DNA of 64,000 nucleotides from Nocardia harenae NBRC 108248 (GCF_001612885.1 NZ_BDBH01000009.1:62001-126000), one strand, 5' to 3'; positions 1 to 8,382 are shown, numbered from the stretch's first letter. Notes: generated by a model from the sequence alone, not told the origin. Numbers and translations are program-made.

Positions 1-39
1 GGCGCCGGCCGGGCCGAGCGCGTCGATCCGGAGGTCCAT
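1..39 (-). CDS. Partial gene, 5' end only
   Basis: The start codon ATG lies at 39-37 on the minus strand and shares one base with the TGA stop of the preceding gene (39-1121), so the two are translationally coupled. Only thirteen codons are inside the window (MDLRIDALGPAGA), too few to assign a family. The coupling suggests that the product works with the adenylate-forming enzyme upstream, for example as an acyl-CoA/acyl-AMP reductase, but that is inference from the pairing alone. Confidence 0.55.
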   Translation of the reverse strand, partial: MDLRIDALGPAGA

Positions 40-1121
40 CAGTACACCCCTTCGATCACGGCGCGATCGCCGAATGTCTCGACCGGCCCCACATCGGCCA
101 CCGCGCAGCCGAGCGCGCCGGGCAGCGGCGGCAGCTTCAGCGCCGTATCGCGCTCGGTGTTGTTCGGCAGCAGGGCGTATTTGGTGAGGTGGTTCATCAC
201 CACCTGCCCGCGCTCGCCGAATTCGACGTCCCGCCCGGTGGCCGGATCCACCACCCGGAAGGCGATATACGGGCTCGGGGCGTCGAAGACCGGCAGCCCG
301 TCCGGGTGGTCCTCGTCGCGCTCCCTGGACATGCCGAGAATGGTGGTGCTGCCGTACAGCCCCTTCAGCGGAATGTCCGGGAAGATCTCGGTGCGGAAGA
401 TATCGCGGGTGTCGGCGTCCATGTGCGCCCCGCTCCAGCAGATGAACCGCACCTGCTTCCGGATCGCCGCCACCAGCGCGGGCCGCCGCGCCACCCGCTC
501 CAGCAGCGGCGGGGTGGTGATCAGGATGCCCACCTCCTGCGTGCTGAGGATCTGCCCCACCTGGTCGATCAGGTGCTCGGCGTAGCGCTCGGCCTCATCG
601 GTGGCGCCCCGGGCGAGCAGCTGCTTGATCCAGCGCGGATCCAGATCGATGGTGAACTTCACGCCGTCGTGCCTGCGCGCGCGGCGGGTCGCGAACTCGC
701 CGAACATGTGCGGGCCGCTCGGCGCGATGGCGAGCGTGTTCACCGTGCCGAGCCCGGCGTAGTGGAATTCGTCCCAGCCGAGCGCGAACTCCATCCACGG
801 CTCGAACATGACGAAGCGCTTCGGCAGCCCGGTGGTGCCGCCGCTCTCGAAGATCCCGGCGATCTCCCGATCCGCGCCGGTGAGGCCGCGCGGAATCAGC
901 TCCGCGACCGCGATGTCCCGGAACTCGTCCACCACATTGGGGAATCGGGTGAGATCGTCGAAGGTGCGGATATCGGTGCGCGGGTCGAAATCGAGGGTAT
1001 GCGCCCGGCGCAGCCAATACGGGCTACCGGTCGCCGGGTCGAAATGCCAGCGCATCAATTCCCGGATGTAGGCGTCGGGATCGACCGGCGCGGCGCCGAG
1101 GTCGAGAATGGCAGAACACAT
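39..1121 (-). CDS. Adenylate-forming enzyme, phenylacetate-CoA ligase/EhpF-like
   Basis: A 360-residue protein of the ANL (AMP-binding) superfamily, shorter than a full acyl-CoA synthetase and close in size to EhpF/LuxE-like activating enzymes. The Ser/Thr/Gly-rich ATP-binding motif is visible as FESGGTTGLPKRF near residue 90, and the later acceptor motif as GLYGSTTILG near residue 258. It should activate a carboxylate as acyl-AMP; the substrate is unknown. The GGAGG ribosome site lies just before ATG at 1121. The stop overlaps the start of the next minus-strand gene. It shows no clear C-terminal lid domain, so acyl transfer to CoA is not certain. Confidence 0.75.
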   Translation of the reverse strand: MCSAILDLGAAPVDPDAYIRELMRWHFDPATGSPYWLRRAHTLDFDPRTDIRTFDDLTRFPNVVDEFRDIAVAELIPRGLTGADREIAGIFESGGTTGLPKRFVMFEPWMEFALGWDEFHYAGLGTVNTLAIAPSGPHMFGEFATRRARRHDGVKFTIDLDPRWIKQLLARGATDEAERYAEHLIDQVGQILSTQEVGILITTPPLLERVARRPALVAAIRKQVRFICWSGAHMDADTRDIFRTEIFPDIPLKGLYGSTTILGMSRERDEDHPDGLPVFDAPSPYIAFRVVDPATGRDVEFGERGQVVMNHLTKYALLPNNTERDTALKLPPLPGALGCAVADVGPVETFGDRAVIEGVY

Positions 1122-1490
1122 GCGTCCTCCAGGGCGTGGAACTCACGCACACTGTGGCCGACCGGTCACCCCCCTGAAACTCCCGCGGCCCGACTTCGAT
1201 GACGCGATCACGGAATCCGGGCCGCGCCGTCCGCCGGGGATATGTCTGGTACGTCCGCATCGCGGCGAATCGGCCGCTACCGCGGAGCGGGCGGCAGTGA
1301 GCGCCCCCGCGCGGGGGCCGGTGCACGCGCACCGAGTGTGCGCCCGCGCCGGTGTGACCCCCGCCATGGATTCCGGGAGTGAGCGGACCGGCGCTGGGTA
1401 CTCCGGGCTCGTCCGGGCCATACCTGTGTGGTCCGGTTCATGCTACTTTTCGTCACACTTAGTACAGGTCTCAACGACTGGAGGTCTGCC
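1122..1490. promoter_or_regulatory. Divergent intergenic region
   Basis: A 369-base gene-free region between divergent operons. It holds a perfect 16-base GC palindrome at 1303-1318 (arms GCCCCCGC/GCGGGGGC). Nearer the plus-strand operon is a weak promoter candidate, TTCATG at 1437-1442 and TAGTAC at 1460-1465 with a 17-base spacer. The Shine-Dalgarno sequence ACTGGAGG at 1477-1484 serves the GTG at 1491. I see no RNA gene or small ORF that I would support. Confidence 0.35.
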
Positions 1491-3350
1491 GTGCCGAGTG
1501 CCGCGCCCGATTTGTCAGTGTTCGCCCAGACCGGAGGAGAAGGCGGGGGTGCGGCGCTCGATCAGGTTCTGATCATGACCGGCGCCGCGGGCGTGCTCGC
1601 CCTGGTCCTGATGTGGATCGGCTACCTGCACCGAAGCCGCCGGATCACCTGGTTGCAGGCGGCGGCCGACCGCCTCGGAGCCTACTTCAACCAGCCCGGC
1701 TGGGTGGCGCTGCCGCTGACGCTCTTCCTGGCCACCATCCTGACCGCGCTGCTCGGCTTCATCTGGGATGTCAGCCTGCACATCGGCAACGGCAGGGACG
1801 AGGGGCCGCTGGCCAACCCCGCGCACTACTTCATCCTGGTCGGGCTGTTCTTCCTCTTCATGGCGGGGATGGCCGCGATCGTGCTGCCGCTGGACGAGAA
1901 GCCGGGCAGGGCCGCGGTGCGGATCACCCGCACCTGGTACGCCCCGGTGGGCGGCATCCTGCTGGCCGGGGCCGGGCTCTACGCGCTCATCGGCTTCCCG
2001 CTGGACGATGTCTGGCATCGCATTTTCGGTCAGGATGTCACGCTCTGGGGCCCGACCCACCTGATGCTCATCGGCGGTGCCGGGCTCTCCCTGATCGGCG
2101 TGCTGCTGCTGGAGTTCGAGGGCAAGCAGAACCGCCCGCGCCCGGACGAGCCGGACAGCAGGCGGATGTGGCTGCTGCGCTCCTTCGCCTTCGGCGGGCT
2201 GCTGATCGGGCTCTCGGTCTTCCAGGTGGAGTTCGACTTCGGCGTTCAGCAGTTCCGGATGGTGTTCCAGCCCATGCTGATCGTCGCCGCCGCCACCGTC
2301 AGCCTGGTCGCCGCGCGGCTGGTGCTCGGCCGGTTCAGCACGCTCGTCGTGGTCGGCTTCGCGGTGGTGGTCCGCACCCTGGTCGCGGTGCTGGTCGGCG
2401 GGCCGATCATCGACGCTCCGCGCAATGTCTTCCCGCTGTACCTCGGCATCGCGCTGGTGGTGGAGGCGCTCGCGCTGCTGCCGTTGGTGCGCAGGCCGGT
2501 GCTGTGGGGCGCGCTCTGCGGGCTGGCCGCCGCGACCGTGGGGCTGTGGCTGGAGTCGCTGTGGATCAACGCCATGTTCGTGAATCCGTGGCCCGCCTCG
2601 ATCTGGCCCGAGCTGCTCGCCATGTCGGTGCCGGTCGGCATCGCGGGCGGCGTGATCGGCGGCATGCTCGGCACCGTGCTGCGTGGTGAGCCGCTGCCAC
2701 GTCCCGCGGTGCGCCGCACCCTGGTGGTCGCGGCGGTGCTGATCGTCGGCGCCGCCGTGGCCAACGGACTCTCGCACACCGTGCCGGAGAACGCCACCGC
2801 CACCGTCACGCTCACCGAGGCGCCGCCGCAGAACGGTGAGCGCATGGTCTTCGCCGACGTCCGGCTGAACCCGGCCGACCTGGTCTCCGACGACCCGGAG
2901 TGGCTCGAGATCCTGGGCTGGCAGGGCGGCGTCGGCAGCGAGAGCCCCGGCCGCGGGCTGGTCGTGGACCTGCTGGAGCGGGTCGAGCCGGGGCATTACG
3001 TCTCCACCGCGCCGGTGCCGGTCTCCGGCACCTGGAAGACGGTGCTGCGGGTGCAGGACGGCCGCACGCACACCGCGCTGCCGGTGTTCATGCCCGCCGA
3101 CCCCGGCATCAATGCCCAGGAGGTGCCCGCGCTGAACACCTTCACCCGGCCCTTCGTCCCGGAGATCACGGTGCTGCAGCGGGAGCGCAGCTTCGACTAC
3201 CCGTCCTGGCTGTTCGGCGCGGCCTCGATGGTGGTGCTGGTGTGCAGCCTGATCCTGGTCGCGGCGCTCTCCTGGGGTGCGGGCCGGATCAACGACCGCT
3301 TCCCGCACACCGCGGGCAGCGCGGCCGCGGAGCCGGTGGCATCGGCATGA
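1491..3350 (+). CDS. Polytopic membrane protein, first gene of a coupled four-gene unit
   Basis: A 619-residue integral membrane protein with roughly a dozen hydrophobic segments, an extracytoplasmic domain of about 150 residues near the C-terminus (after the GLSHTVPENATATVTLTEAP region), and one last membrane helix. GTG at 1491 is chosen because ACTGGAGG lies at the right spacing; an in-frame ATG at 1428 would have no ribosome site. Two similar motifs occur in the membrane part: WDVSLHIGNGRD..NPAH and DDVWHRIFGQD..GPTH, each with His and Asp residues at membrane ends, suggesting an internal duplication and perhaps metal or proton handling. I do not recognise a characterised family. The stop overlaps the next start (ATGA). 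Confidence 0.8.
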   Translation: MPSAAPDLSVFAQTGGEGGGAALDQVLIMTGAAGVLALVLMWIGYLHRSRRITWLQAAADRLGAYFNQPGWVALPLTLFLATILTALLGFIWDVSLHIGNGRDEGPLANPAHYFILVGLFFLFMAGMAAIVLPLDEKPGRAAVRITRTWYAPVGGILLAGAGLYALIGFPLDDVWHRIFGQDVTLWGPTHLMLIGGAGLSLIGVLLLEFEGKQNRPRPDEPDSRRMWLLRSFAFGGLLIGLSVFQVEFDFGVQQFRMVFQPMLIVAAATVSLVAARLVLGRFSTLVVVGFAVVVRTLVAVLVGGPIIDAPRNVFPLYLGIALVVEALALLPLVRRPVLWGALCGLAAATVGLWLESLWINAMFVNPWPASIWPELLAMSVPVGIAGGVIGGMLGTVLRGEPLPRPAVRRTLVVAAVLIVGAAVANGLSHTVPENATATVTLTEAPPQNGERMVFADVRLNPADLVSDDPEWLEILGWQGGVGSESPGRGLVVDLLERVEPGHYVSTAPVPVSGTWKTVLRVQDGRTHTALPVFMPADPGINAQEVPALNTFTRPFVPEITVLQRERSFDYPSWLFGAASMVVLVCSLILVAALSWGAGRINDRFPHTAGSAAAEPVASA

Positions 3351-3529
3351 GCGCCGCCGCCGTCGCGGGGTACGACGGCGTGGATGTGCTGGCGGATCAC
3401 TCGATCCTCCTGGCCATCCCGGCCTTCCTGCCCGCCTTCGCGCTCGTCGGCGTGGTGGTGTTCATCGCGGTCCGGGACCGCAGGGCGGGCGACGACGAAT
3501 CCGAATCGACCGAGGAGAACGAGAAGTGA
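3347..3529 (+). CDS. 60-residue single-pass membrane peptide
   Basis: A small protein starting at ATG 3347, which overlaps the TGA of the upstream gene. It has a short N-terminus, one hydrophobic helix at about residues 18-42 (ILLAIPAFLPAFALVGVVVF), then a basic turn (RDRRAG) and a very acidic tail (DDESESTEENEK). The charge pattern predicts a cytoplasmic C-terminus. The strict overlap on both sides suggests a small subunit of the complex formed by its neighbours. No family recognised. Confidence 0.8.
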   Translation: MSAAAVAGYDGVDVLADHSILLAIPAFLPAFALVGVVVFIAVRDRRAGDDESESTEENEK

Positions 3530-3936
3530 CGAACGTGCGCCGGGGCTGTGCCCTCGTGCTGCTGGCCGGGCTGCTCACCGCGGGCTGCGCGAGCGCCGAC
3601 GAGGGGGAGCACGCCGATCACGCTGCGACCCACCAGAGCTCGGCGCCGGCCTCGGCCACCGCGCAGCAGCAGGCGGTGACCATCGCGGTGCGGCTCGCGG
3701 GCGGCGCGGTGACTTCCGATGACACCAGGGTCGAGGCCGCCGTCGGCCAGCCCATCGAGCTGGTGGTGGACAGCGACACCAGCGACGAGCTGCACGTGCA
3801 CTCCGACCCCGACCACTCCTTCGAGGTGAAACCCGCCGCCGGGCAGCGCTTCTCCTTCACCGTCGCCGTGCCGGGCCGGGTGGAGATCGAACTGCACGAC
3901 GCAGGCCGCACGGTGGCGACCATCCTGGTTCGATGA
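3526..3936 (+). CDS. Lipoprotein with cupredoxin-like domain
   Basis: A 136-residue secreted lipoprotein. The signal peptide ends in a lipobox, LLTAGC, so the mature protein begins at Cys near residue 22. A His/Asp-rich linker (GEHADHAATHQ) follows, then a beta-rich domain with VTIAVRLAGG, ELHVHSDPDHSFEV and a C-terminal PGRVEIELHDAGRTVATILVR, resembling small cupredoxin-like domains. Possible metal ligands are the HxH and DPDH histidines; the Cys and Met of a classical type 1 copper site are not seen. GTG at 3526 overlaps the preceding TGA (GTGA), with GAGGAG at 3509-3514 upstream. Copper binding is inference. Confidence 0.75.
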   Translation: MTNVRRGCALVLLAGLLTAGCASADEGEHADHAATHQSSAPASATAQQQAVTIAVRLAGGAVTSDDTRVEAAVGQPIELVVDSDTSDELHVHSDPDHSFEVKPAAGQRFSFTVAVPGRVEIELHDAGRTVATILVR

Positions 3937-5255
3937 CCCTGCTCGCCCACGGCCTCGGCGGCGCGACGGATCTCCCGATCCCGCTCACCTACGCCCTGAT
4001 CGGCGCCGCCTGGGCGCTCACCTTCTCCTTCGCGGTGCTGCTCTTCGCCTGGCGCGAGCCGCGGCTGGACCCGGAATCGCCGGGCCGCCCGCTGCCCGCG
4101 GCGCTGTGCGCGGCCGTGGATTCGCGGTGGACGCGCGCGGTGCTCGGGGTGCTGAGCGTGGCGGCGACGGTGCTGGTCGCGGCGGTCGCGCTGGGGGGCT
4201 CGGCGGATCCGGCGCGCAACCCCGTTCCCGGCGTGCTCTACGTGTACCTGTGGGTCGGGGTGGCGGTGCTCTCGCTGCTGGCCGGGCCGGTGTGGAAGGT
4301 GCTCTCCCCGGCGCGGGCGCTGCACCGGGCGCTCTGCGCGGTGCGGCGGCGGCCGCCGGAGCGCGGGTTCGCGGCGTACCCGGAGCGGCTGGGGATCTGG
4401 CCCGCGGTGCTCGGGCTCTTCTCCTTCGTCTGGCTCGAGCTGGCCGCCCCGGATCCGGGCGCGGTCGGGGCGGTGGCGACCTGGCTCGGCCTCTACCTGC
4501 TGGTCACCCTGGCCGGGCTGGTGGTCTTCGGCACCGCGTGGGCCGCGCACGCCGACCCGTTCGAGGTGTACAGCGGGCTGGTCGGGCGGCTCAGCCCGGT
4601 CGGGAGGCGGGCAGGCAGCGGCGAGCTGGTCCTGCGCGCGCCGCTGGCGAACCTCGCCGGGACGCCGGTGCTGCCCGGCTCGGTGGCGGTGGCCGCGGTG
4701 CTGCTCGGCTCGACCGCCTTCGACAGCTTCTCCCAGTTCCCGGTCTGGCGGCGGCAGCTGGTCGACTCCGGCCAGCCCACCCTGCTGAAGACCGCGGCGC
4801 TGCTCGGCTTCGTGCTGATCGTCGCGGTGCTCTTCTGGGGCGCCGCCCGCGCGACCGGCGGCGTCACGCGGGCGGAGCGCCGCCTGCTGCCCGGCACGCT
4901 GGCGCACAGCCTGACCCCGATCGTGGCCGGCTACATCGTGGCGCACTACCTGACCTTCCTGGTGGAGAAGGGCCAGGCCACCGCGATCCTCTTCGCCGAC
5001 CCCTTCGACCGGGGCTGGAACCTGCTCGGGCTCGGCGACCGCGACGTCGCCTACCTGCTCTCGAACCATCCGGGGGTGCTCGGCACCATCAAGGTGCTCG
5101 CGGTGGTCACCGGGCACGTGCTCGGCGTCGCCGCCGCGCACGACCGCAGCCTGCGGGTGCTGCCGAAGGCGCACCGGGCGACGGGTCAGCTCGCGCTCAT
5201 GCTGGTCATGGTCGGCTTCACCTTCACCGGGCTCTACCTGCTCTTCGACGCCTGA
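3933..5255 (+). CDS. Polytopic membrane protein, fenitrothion hydrolase (FedB)-like family
   Basis: A 440-residue integral membrane protein with about eleven hydrophobic segments. Its opening AHGLGGATDLPIPL and the late DPFDRGWNLLGLGDRDVAYLL segment resemble, from memory, actinobacterial proteins annotated as fenitrothion hydrolase after Burkholderia FedB. The physiological role in actinobacteria is unknown, and pesticide hydrolysis should not be assumed. ATG at 3933 overlaps the lipoprotein stop. It ends the coupled unit and overlaps the convergent permease by 22 bases. The co-occurrence with a membrane protein and a His-rich lipoprotein favours a metal-related or envelope redox role. Confidence 0.7.
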   Translation: MTLLAHGLGGATDLPIPLTYALIGAAWALTFSFAVLLFAWREPRLDPESPGRPLPAALCAAVDSRWTRAVLGVLSVAATVLVAAVALGGSADPARNPVPGVLYVYLWVGVAVLSLLAGPVWKVLSPARALHRALCAVRRRPPERGFAAYPERLGIWPAVLGLFSFVWLELAAPDPGAVGAVATWLGLYLLVTLAGLVVFGTAWAAHADPFEVYSGLVGRLSPVGRRAGSGELVLRAPLANLAGTPVLPGSVAVAAVLLGSTAFDSFSQFPVWRRQLVDSGQPTLLKTAALLGFVLIVAVLFWGAARATGGVTRAERRLLPGTLAHSLTPIVAGYIVAHYLTFLVEKGQATAILFADPFDRGWNLLGLGDRDVAYLLSNHPGVLGTIKVLAVVTGHVLGVAAAHDRSLRVLPKAHRATGQLALMLVMVGFTFTGLYLLFDA

Positions 5256-6577
5256 TCCGCGGCGCGCCGCCGCACCTCGTTGACCGCCGCGAGCAGCAGC
5301 CCGATGCCGATGAGCACGAGCCCGCGCAGCCACACCGAAGCCGCCACCTGCGTGGCCAGCAGCAGGCAGGAGGCGAGGCCGAGGATCGGGACCGCGGTCG
5401 GCACCCGGAAGTGGTCGCCGTCGCCCGTGTCCCGGCGCAGCGCGATGGCCGCGGCGTTCACCCCGCCGAAGACCACGAGGAGCAGCAGCACCAGGGTCTC
5501 GGCGAGCGCGTCGATCTCGCCGGTGAGCGCGAGCGCCATCGACGCGGCGGTGGTGACCAGCACGGCCACCCACGGCGTCCGGCGCCGCGGCAGCACCCGG
5601 GCCAGCGCGGCGGGCAGCAGCCCGTCCCCGGCCATGCCATAGGCCAGCCGGGACCCCATGATCCCGGTGAGCAGCGCGCCGTTCGCCACCGCGACCAGGG
5701 CGATCACCGCGAAGAGCCGCTCCGGCACGCCACCGGCGATCCGCACCACCTCCAGCAGCGGCCCCGTCGATCCGGCCAGCACATCGGTCGGCACCGCCGC
5801 CGAGGTGAGCAGCCCGAGCAGCAGATAGACCGCGCCCGCGGTGAGCAGCGCGCCGAAGAGCGCCCTCGGGTAGCTGCGCCGCGGCTCGGCGACCTCCTCG
5901 GCCAGGTTCACCGAGGTCTCGAAGCCGACGAAGGAGTAGTAGGCGAGCACCGCCCCGGCCAGGATCGCCCCGGCCGCACCGTGTTCGGCGGTGCCGAGGG
6001 TGGTGAGCCGCCCCGGATCGGCGTCGCCGCGCAGCAGGATCCAGGCGCCGAGCCCGATCACCAGCAGCAACCCGCTCAGCTCGATCAGGGTGGCGACCAC
6101 ATTGGCGCCGAGCGATTCCCGCACGCCGCGGATGTTCAGCGCCGCGAGAATCAGCAGGAAGACCACGACCACCGCGACGGTGGGCAGCGCGACGAGTTCG
6201 GCGAGGTAGTCGGAGGCGAAGCCGCGGGCCAGCGCCGCGACCGAGACCACCCCCGCCGCGAGCATGCAGAAGCCGGCCAGCGAACCGGCGGCCGGGCCGA
6301 AGGCGAGCGTGGTGTAGTGCGCGGAGCCGCCCGCGCGCGGGTACTTGGTGGCGAGCTCGGCGTAGGAGCCCGCGGTCAGGCAGGCGAGCCCGAGCGCGAC
6401 CAGCAGCGGCAGCCAGACGGCGCCGCCCGCCCGGCCCGCGATCTCGCCGATCAGCACGTACACCCCGGCGCCGAGCACGTCGCCGAGGATGAAGAAGTAG
6501 AGCAGCCGGGCTCCGACGACGCGGTTCAGCGCGGGCACGGGATCAGCCGACCGGGGGGAGGGGCGTGTCCGGTTCAT
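5234..6577 (-). CDS. APC family amino acid permease
   Basis: A 447-residue transporter with twelve predicted membrane helices of the amino acid-polyamine-organocation superfamily. The conserved first helix carries GDVLGAGVYVLIGEIAG, equivalent to the substrate-contacting GxG segment of APC carriers, and YSFVGFETSVNLAEEVAEPRR in helix 6 matches the family. It probably imports an amino acid or amine by proton symport; the substrate cannot be told from sequence. A long disordered N-terminus is absent, and the length is normal. It starts ten bases before the end of the cyclotransferase-like gene upstream, so the two may be co-transcribed. Confidence 0.85.
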   Translation of the reverse strand: MNRTRPSPRSADPVPALNRVVGARLLYFFILGDVLGAGVYVLIGEIAGRAGGAVWLPLLVALGLACLTAGSYAELATKYPRAGGSAHYTTLAFGPAAGSLAGFCMLAAGVVSVAALARGFASDYLAELVALPTVAVVVVFLLILAALNIRGVRESLGANVVATLIELSGLLLVIGLGAWILLRGDADPGRLTTLGTAEHGAAGAILAGAVLAYYSFVGFETSVNLAEEVAEPRRSYPRALFGALLTAGAVYLLLGLLTSAAVPTDVLAGSTGPLLEVVRIAGGVPERLFAVIALVAVANGALLTGIMGSRLAYGMAGDGLLPAALARVLPRRRTPWVAVLVTTAASMALALTGEIDALAETLVLLLLVVFGGVNAAAIALRRDTGDGDHFRVPTAVPILGLASCLLLATQVAASVWLRGLVLIGIGLLLAAVNEVRRRAADQASKSR

Positions 6578-6586
6578 GCGGCCGCA

Positions 6587-7273
6587 CTACCCGGGCGGCG
6601 TGGGAACATGCCCGCGCAGCACCGCTTCCACCCGGTCGGCGGTCCAGTGGCCGTGCGCGCCGGGAGCGGCGGCGAGGTAGCGGGCGGCCCGCTCCGGCGG
6701 CCAGCCGTGCGCCTCGGCGAGCCCGGCGCCGAGGTGCCGGAGGTAGGCCGCCGACGGCGGGTTCCCCGGCAGCGCCCGGTATTCGGCGGGTGCGGTGCAG
6801 GTGAGCACCGGCAGCCCGGTCAGCGTGCCCGCGCGGACCAGCGTCTCGTACCGCCCCGGCCCGGCGGCGTACCGGCCGGTGGCGAGCACCGCGGCCAGGT
6901 CGAGGTCGGTGCCGGGCGGGCGGTACATCTCCTGCGCCACCAGGTCGGCGAATTGCCCGGCGGTCACCAGGTATGCCCTGGCGGCGACGGTGCCGGGGCC
7001 GTCCGGGTCGTAGAAGGCCCTGCCCCCGGTCCAGACCACCGATTCGGTGGCGAAGTACAGCGTGCCCGGCAGCCACACCGGCACCGAGCGCTCCGGATCC
7101 CGCCTGTCCCGGCAACCCGGGTACCGGTGCGCGGAGCCCGCCGGAGTTCCGCCCGCGAGGTAGCAGCGAATCCGCTCGGCGTGCATGTTGGAGCCGTAGG
7201 CCGCGTACCAGAGCCGATCCGGCGCCGCCGTGCCGCGCGGCGCCGGACCGGGGGGCTCGGCGGGCCCCGGCAC
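6587..7273 (-). CDS. Gamma-glutamylcyclotransferase-like (AIG2/GGCT fold) protein
   Basis: A 228-residue protein. The YAAYGSNM motif near residue 23 is the signature of the gamma-glutamylcyclotransferase fold, where the YGSN loop binds the gamma-glutamyl group; a conserved acidic residue (EMYRPPGTD region or nearby) would be the catalytic base, which I cannot fix with certainty. Proteins of this family act in gamma-glutamyl amino acid or glutathione/mycothiol-type turnover, or are enzymes of unknown substrate. It lies four bases downstream of lexA on the same strand, so may be read through from the lexA promoter. Confidence 0.7.
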   Translation of the reverse strand: MPGPAEPPGPAPRGTAAPDRLWYAAYGSNMHAERIRCYLAGGTPAGSAHRYPGCRDRRDPERSVPVWLPGTLYFATESVVWTGGRAFYDPDGPGTVAARAYLVTAGQFADLVAQEMYRPPGTDLDLAAVLATGRYAAGPGRYETLVRAGTLTGLPVLTCTAPAEYRALPGNPPSAAYLRHLGAGLAEAHGWPPERAARYLAAAPGAHGHWTADRVEAVLRGHVPTPPG

Positions 7274-7276
7274 GGC

Positions 7277-8035
7277 TCAGATCTTGCGGATGACGGTGAC
7301 GACCTTGCCGAGGATCTGCGCGTCGTTGCCCGCGATCGGCTCGAAGTGCGGGTTGTGCGGCAGCAGCCAGACGTCGGTGCCGGTGCGCTTGAAGGTCTTC
7401 ACCGTGGCCTCGCCGTCCAGCATGGCGGCGACGATGTCGCCGTTGTCGGCGACGTTCTGCTGCCGCACCACCACCCAGTCGCCGTCGCAGATCGCCGCGT
7501 CGACCATGGACTGCCCGACCACCTTGAGCAGGAACAGCGAGCCCTCGCCGACCAGCTCCTTCGGCAGCGGGAAGACGTCCTCCACCGCCTGCTCGGCCAG
7601 GATCGGGCCACCGGCGGCGATCCGGCCGAGCACCGGGACGAAGGCCGGGGTCGGGGTGGCGCTCTCCGGCACCTCGTCGGTGTCGACCGCGCCGCCCGCC
7701 GGCAGGCTCGTCACCGCGCGCACGGCCTCGTCCAGCCCGCGCACGTCGACCGCGCGCGGACGGTTCGGGTCGCGCCGGAGGTAGCCCTTGCGCTCCAGGG
7801 CCCGCAGCTGGTGCGCCACCGACGAGGTGGAGGTGAGCCCCACCGCGTCGCCGATCTCCCGGATGCTGGGCGGATACCCGCGCTCGCTCACCGACGACCG
7901 GATGACGTCGAGCACCCGGCGCTGACGCACGGTGAGATCCGCTCCCGTCCCGTTACTCTCGGCCCCGATCGTATCGGTGCCGCGGGTATCGGTACCGGGA
8001 CCGCCCTCGTCACCCGCGTCGTCCCTGTGGCCCAC
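7277..8035 (-). CDS. lexA: LexA, SOS response repressor and self-cleaving protease
   Basis: LexA represses DNA damage genes and cleaves itself when activated by RecA filaments. The winged-helix DNA-binding domain is complete (TVRQRRVLDVIRSSVSERGY..TSTSSVAHQLRALERKGYLRR). The cleavage site region (GRIAAGGPILA), the catalytic Ser in VVGQSMVDAAI and the catalytic Lys in GEATVKTFKR are all present. I chose GTG at 8035 because AGGAAGG lies about nine bases upstream; TTG at 8119 would add 28 residues without a good ribosome site. Even so, about 33 residues precede the helix-turn-helix, which is long. Autoregulation is shown by the SOS box at 8144-8159. Confidence 0.93.
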   Translation of the reverse strand: MGHRDDAGDEGGPGTDTRGTDTIGAESNGTGADLTVRQRRVLDVIRSSVSERGYPPSIREIGDAVGLTSTSSVAHQLRALERKGYLRRDPNRPRAVDVRGLDEAVRAVTSLPAGGAVDTDEVPESATPTPAFVPVLGRIAAGGPILAEQAVEDVFPLPKELVGEGSLFLLKVVGQSMVDAAICDGDWVVVRQQNVADNGDIVAAMLDGEATVKTFKRTGTDVWLLPHNPHFEPIAGNDAQILGKVVTVIRKI

Positions 8036-8139
8036 CGCAACCCGCCTTCCTGTCCGCGCCCCGCCCGGATGCCGCCCGGGGCGTCCGTCTCCGGGCCTCG
8101 CGCCCGGGTGTTGCTCCAAACCTAGACTGCCGCGGGCCG

Positions 8140-8159
8140 AGTATCAAACATCTGTTCGA
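8140..8159 (-). promoter_or_regulatory. lexA promoter with SOS box
   Basis: An SOS box lies at 8144-8159 (TCAAAC, four bases, GTTCGA on the plus strand), one mismatch from a perfect palindrome of the actinobacterial consensus. It overlaps a -10 like sequence GATACT read on the minus strand at 8145-8140, so bound LexA would block its own promoter. The region 8036-8382 otherwise holds two more boxes and no gene. Confidence 0.8.
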
Positions 8160-8207
8160 CGCGAGTCCGTGTCGCGGCTGGCGCGCACTCGCCCCGCGTG
8201 GTAGAAA

Positions 8208-8239
8208 TCGAACATACGTTCCCTCGAACATGTGAGCGA
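8208..8239 (+). promoter_or_regulatory. Two adjacent SOS boxes upstream of the ChiZ-like gene
   Basis: Box one is TCGAAC-ATAC-GTTCCC at 8208-8223 and box two begins immediately at 8224 as TCGAAC-ATGT-GAGCGA. Both have a perfect left half and a degraded right half. A separate perfect 12-base palindrome, CGAACCGGTTCG, follows at 8237-8248 with only two bases between half-sites. They lie 135-175 bases before the ATG at 8383 and predict LexA control of that gene. Confidence 0.6.
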
Positions 8240-8382
8240 ACCGGTTCGGACGGCGGTGGCGAAACCGCACGCCGAGGCCGGTTCCGGCAGTTGCAGCAGC
8301 GCAACATCGCCGTCGCCCCGACGGCCCTGACGAGCCACAGTCAGCAACTCGACCGGCGGTGCCGGTACACGGAGGAATTCCG

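Noticed and set aside
4106..8125. 1339-codon open frame across several genes
   Set aside because: It runs over four well supported genes on both strands, encodes repetitive Gly/Arg/Ala sequence and has no ribosome site.
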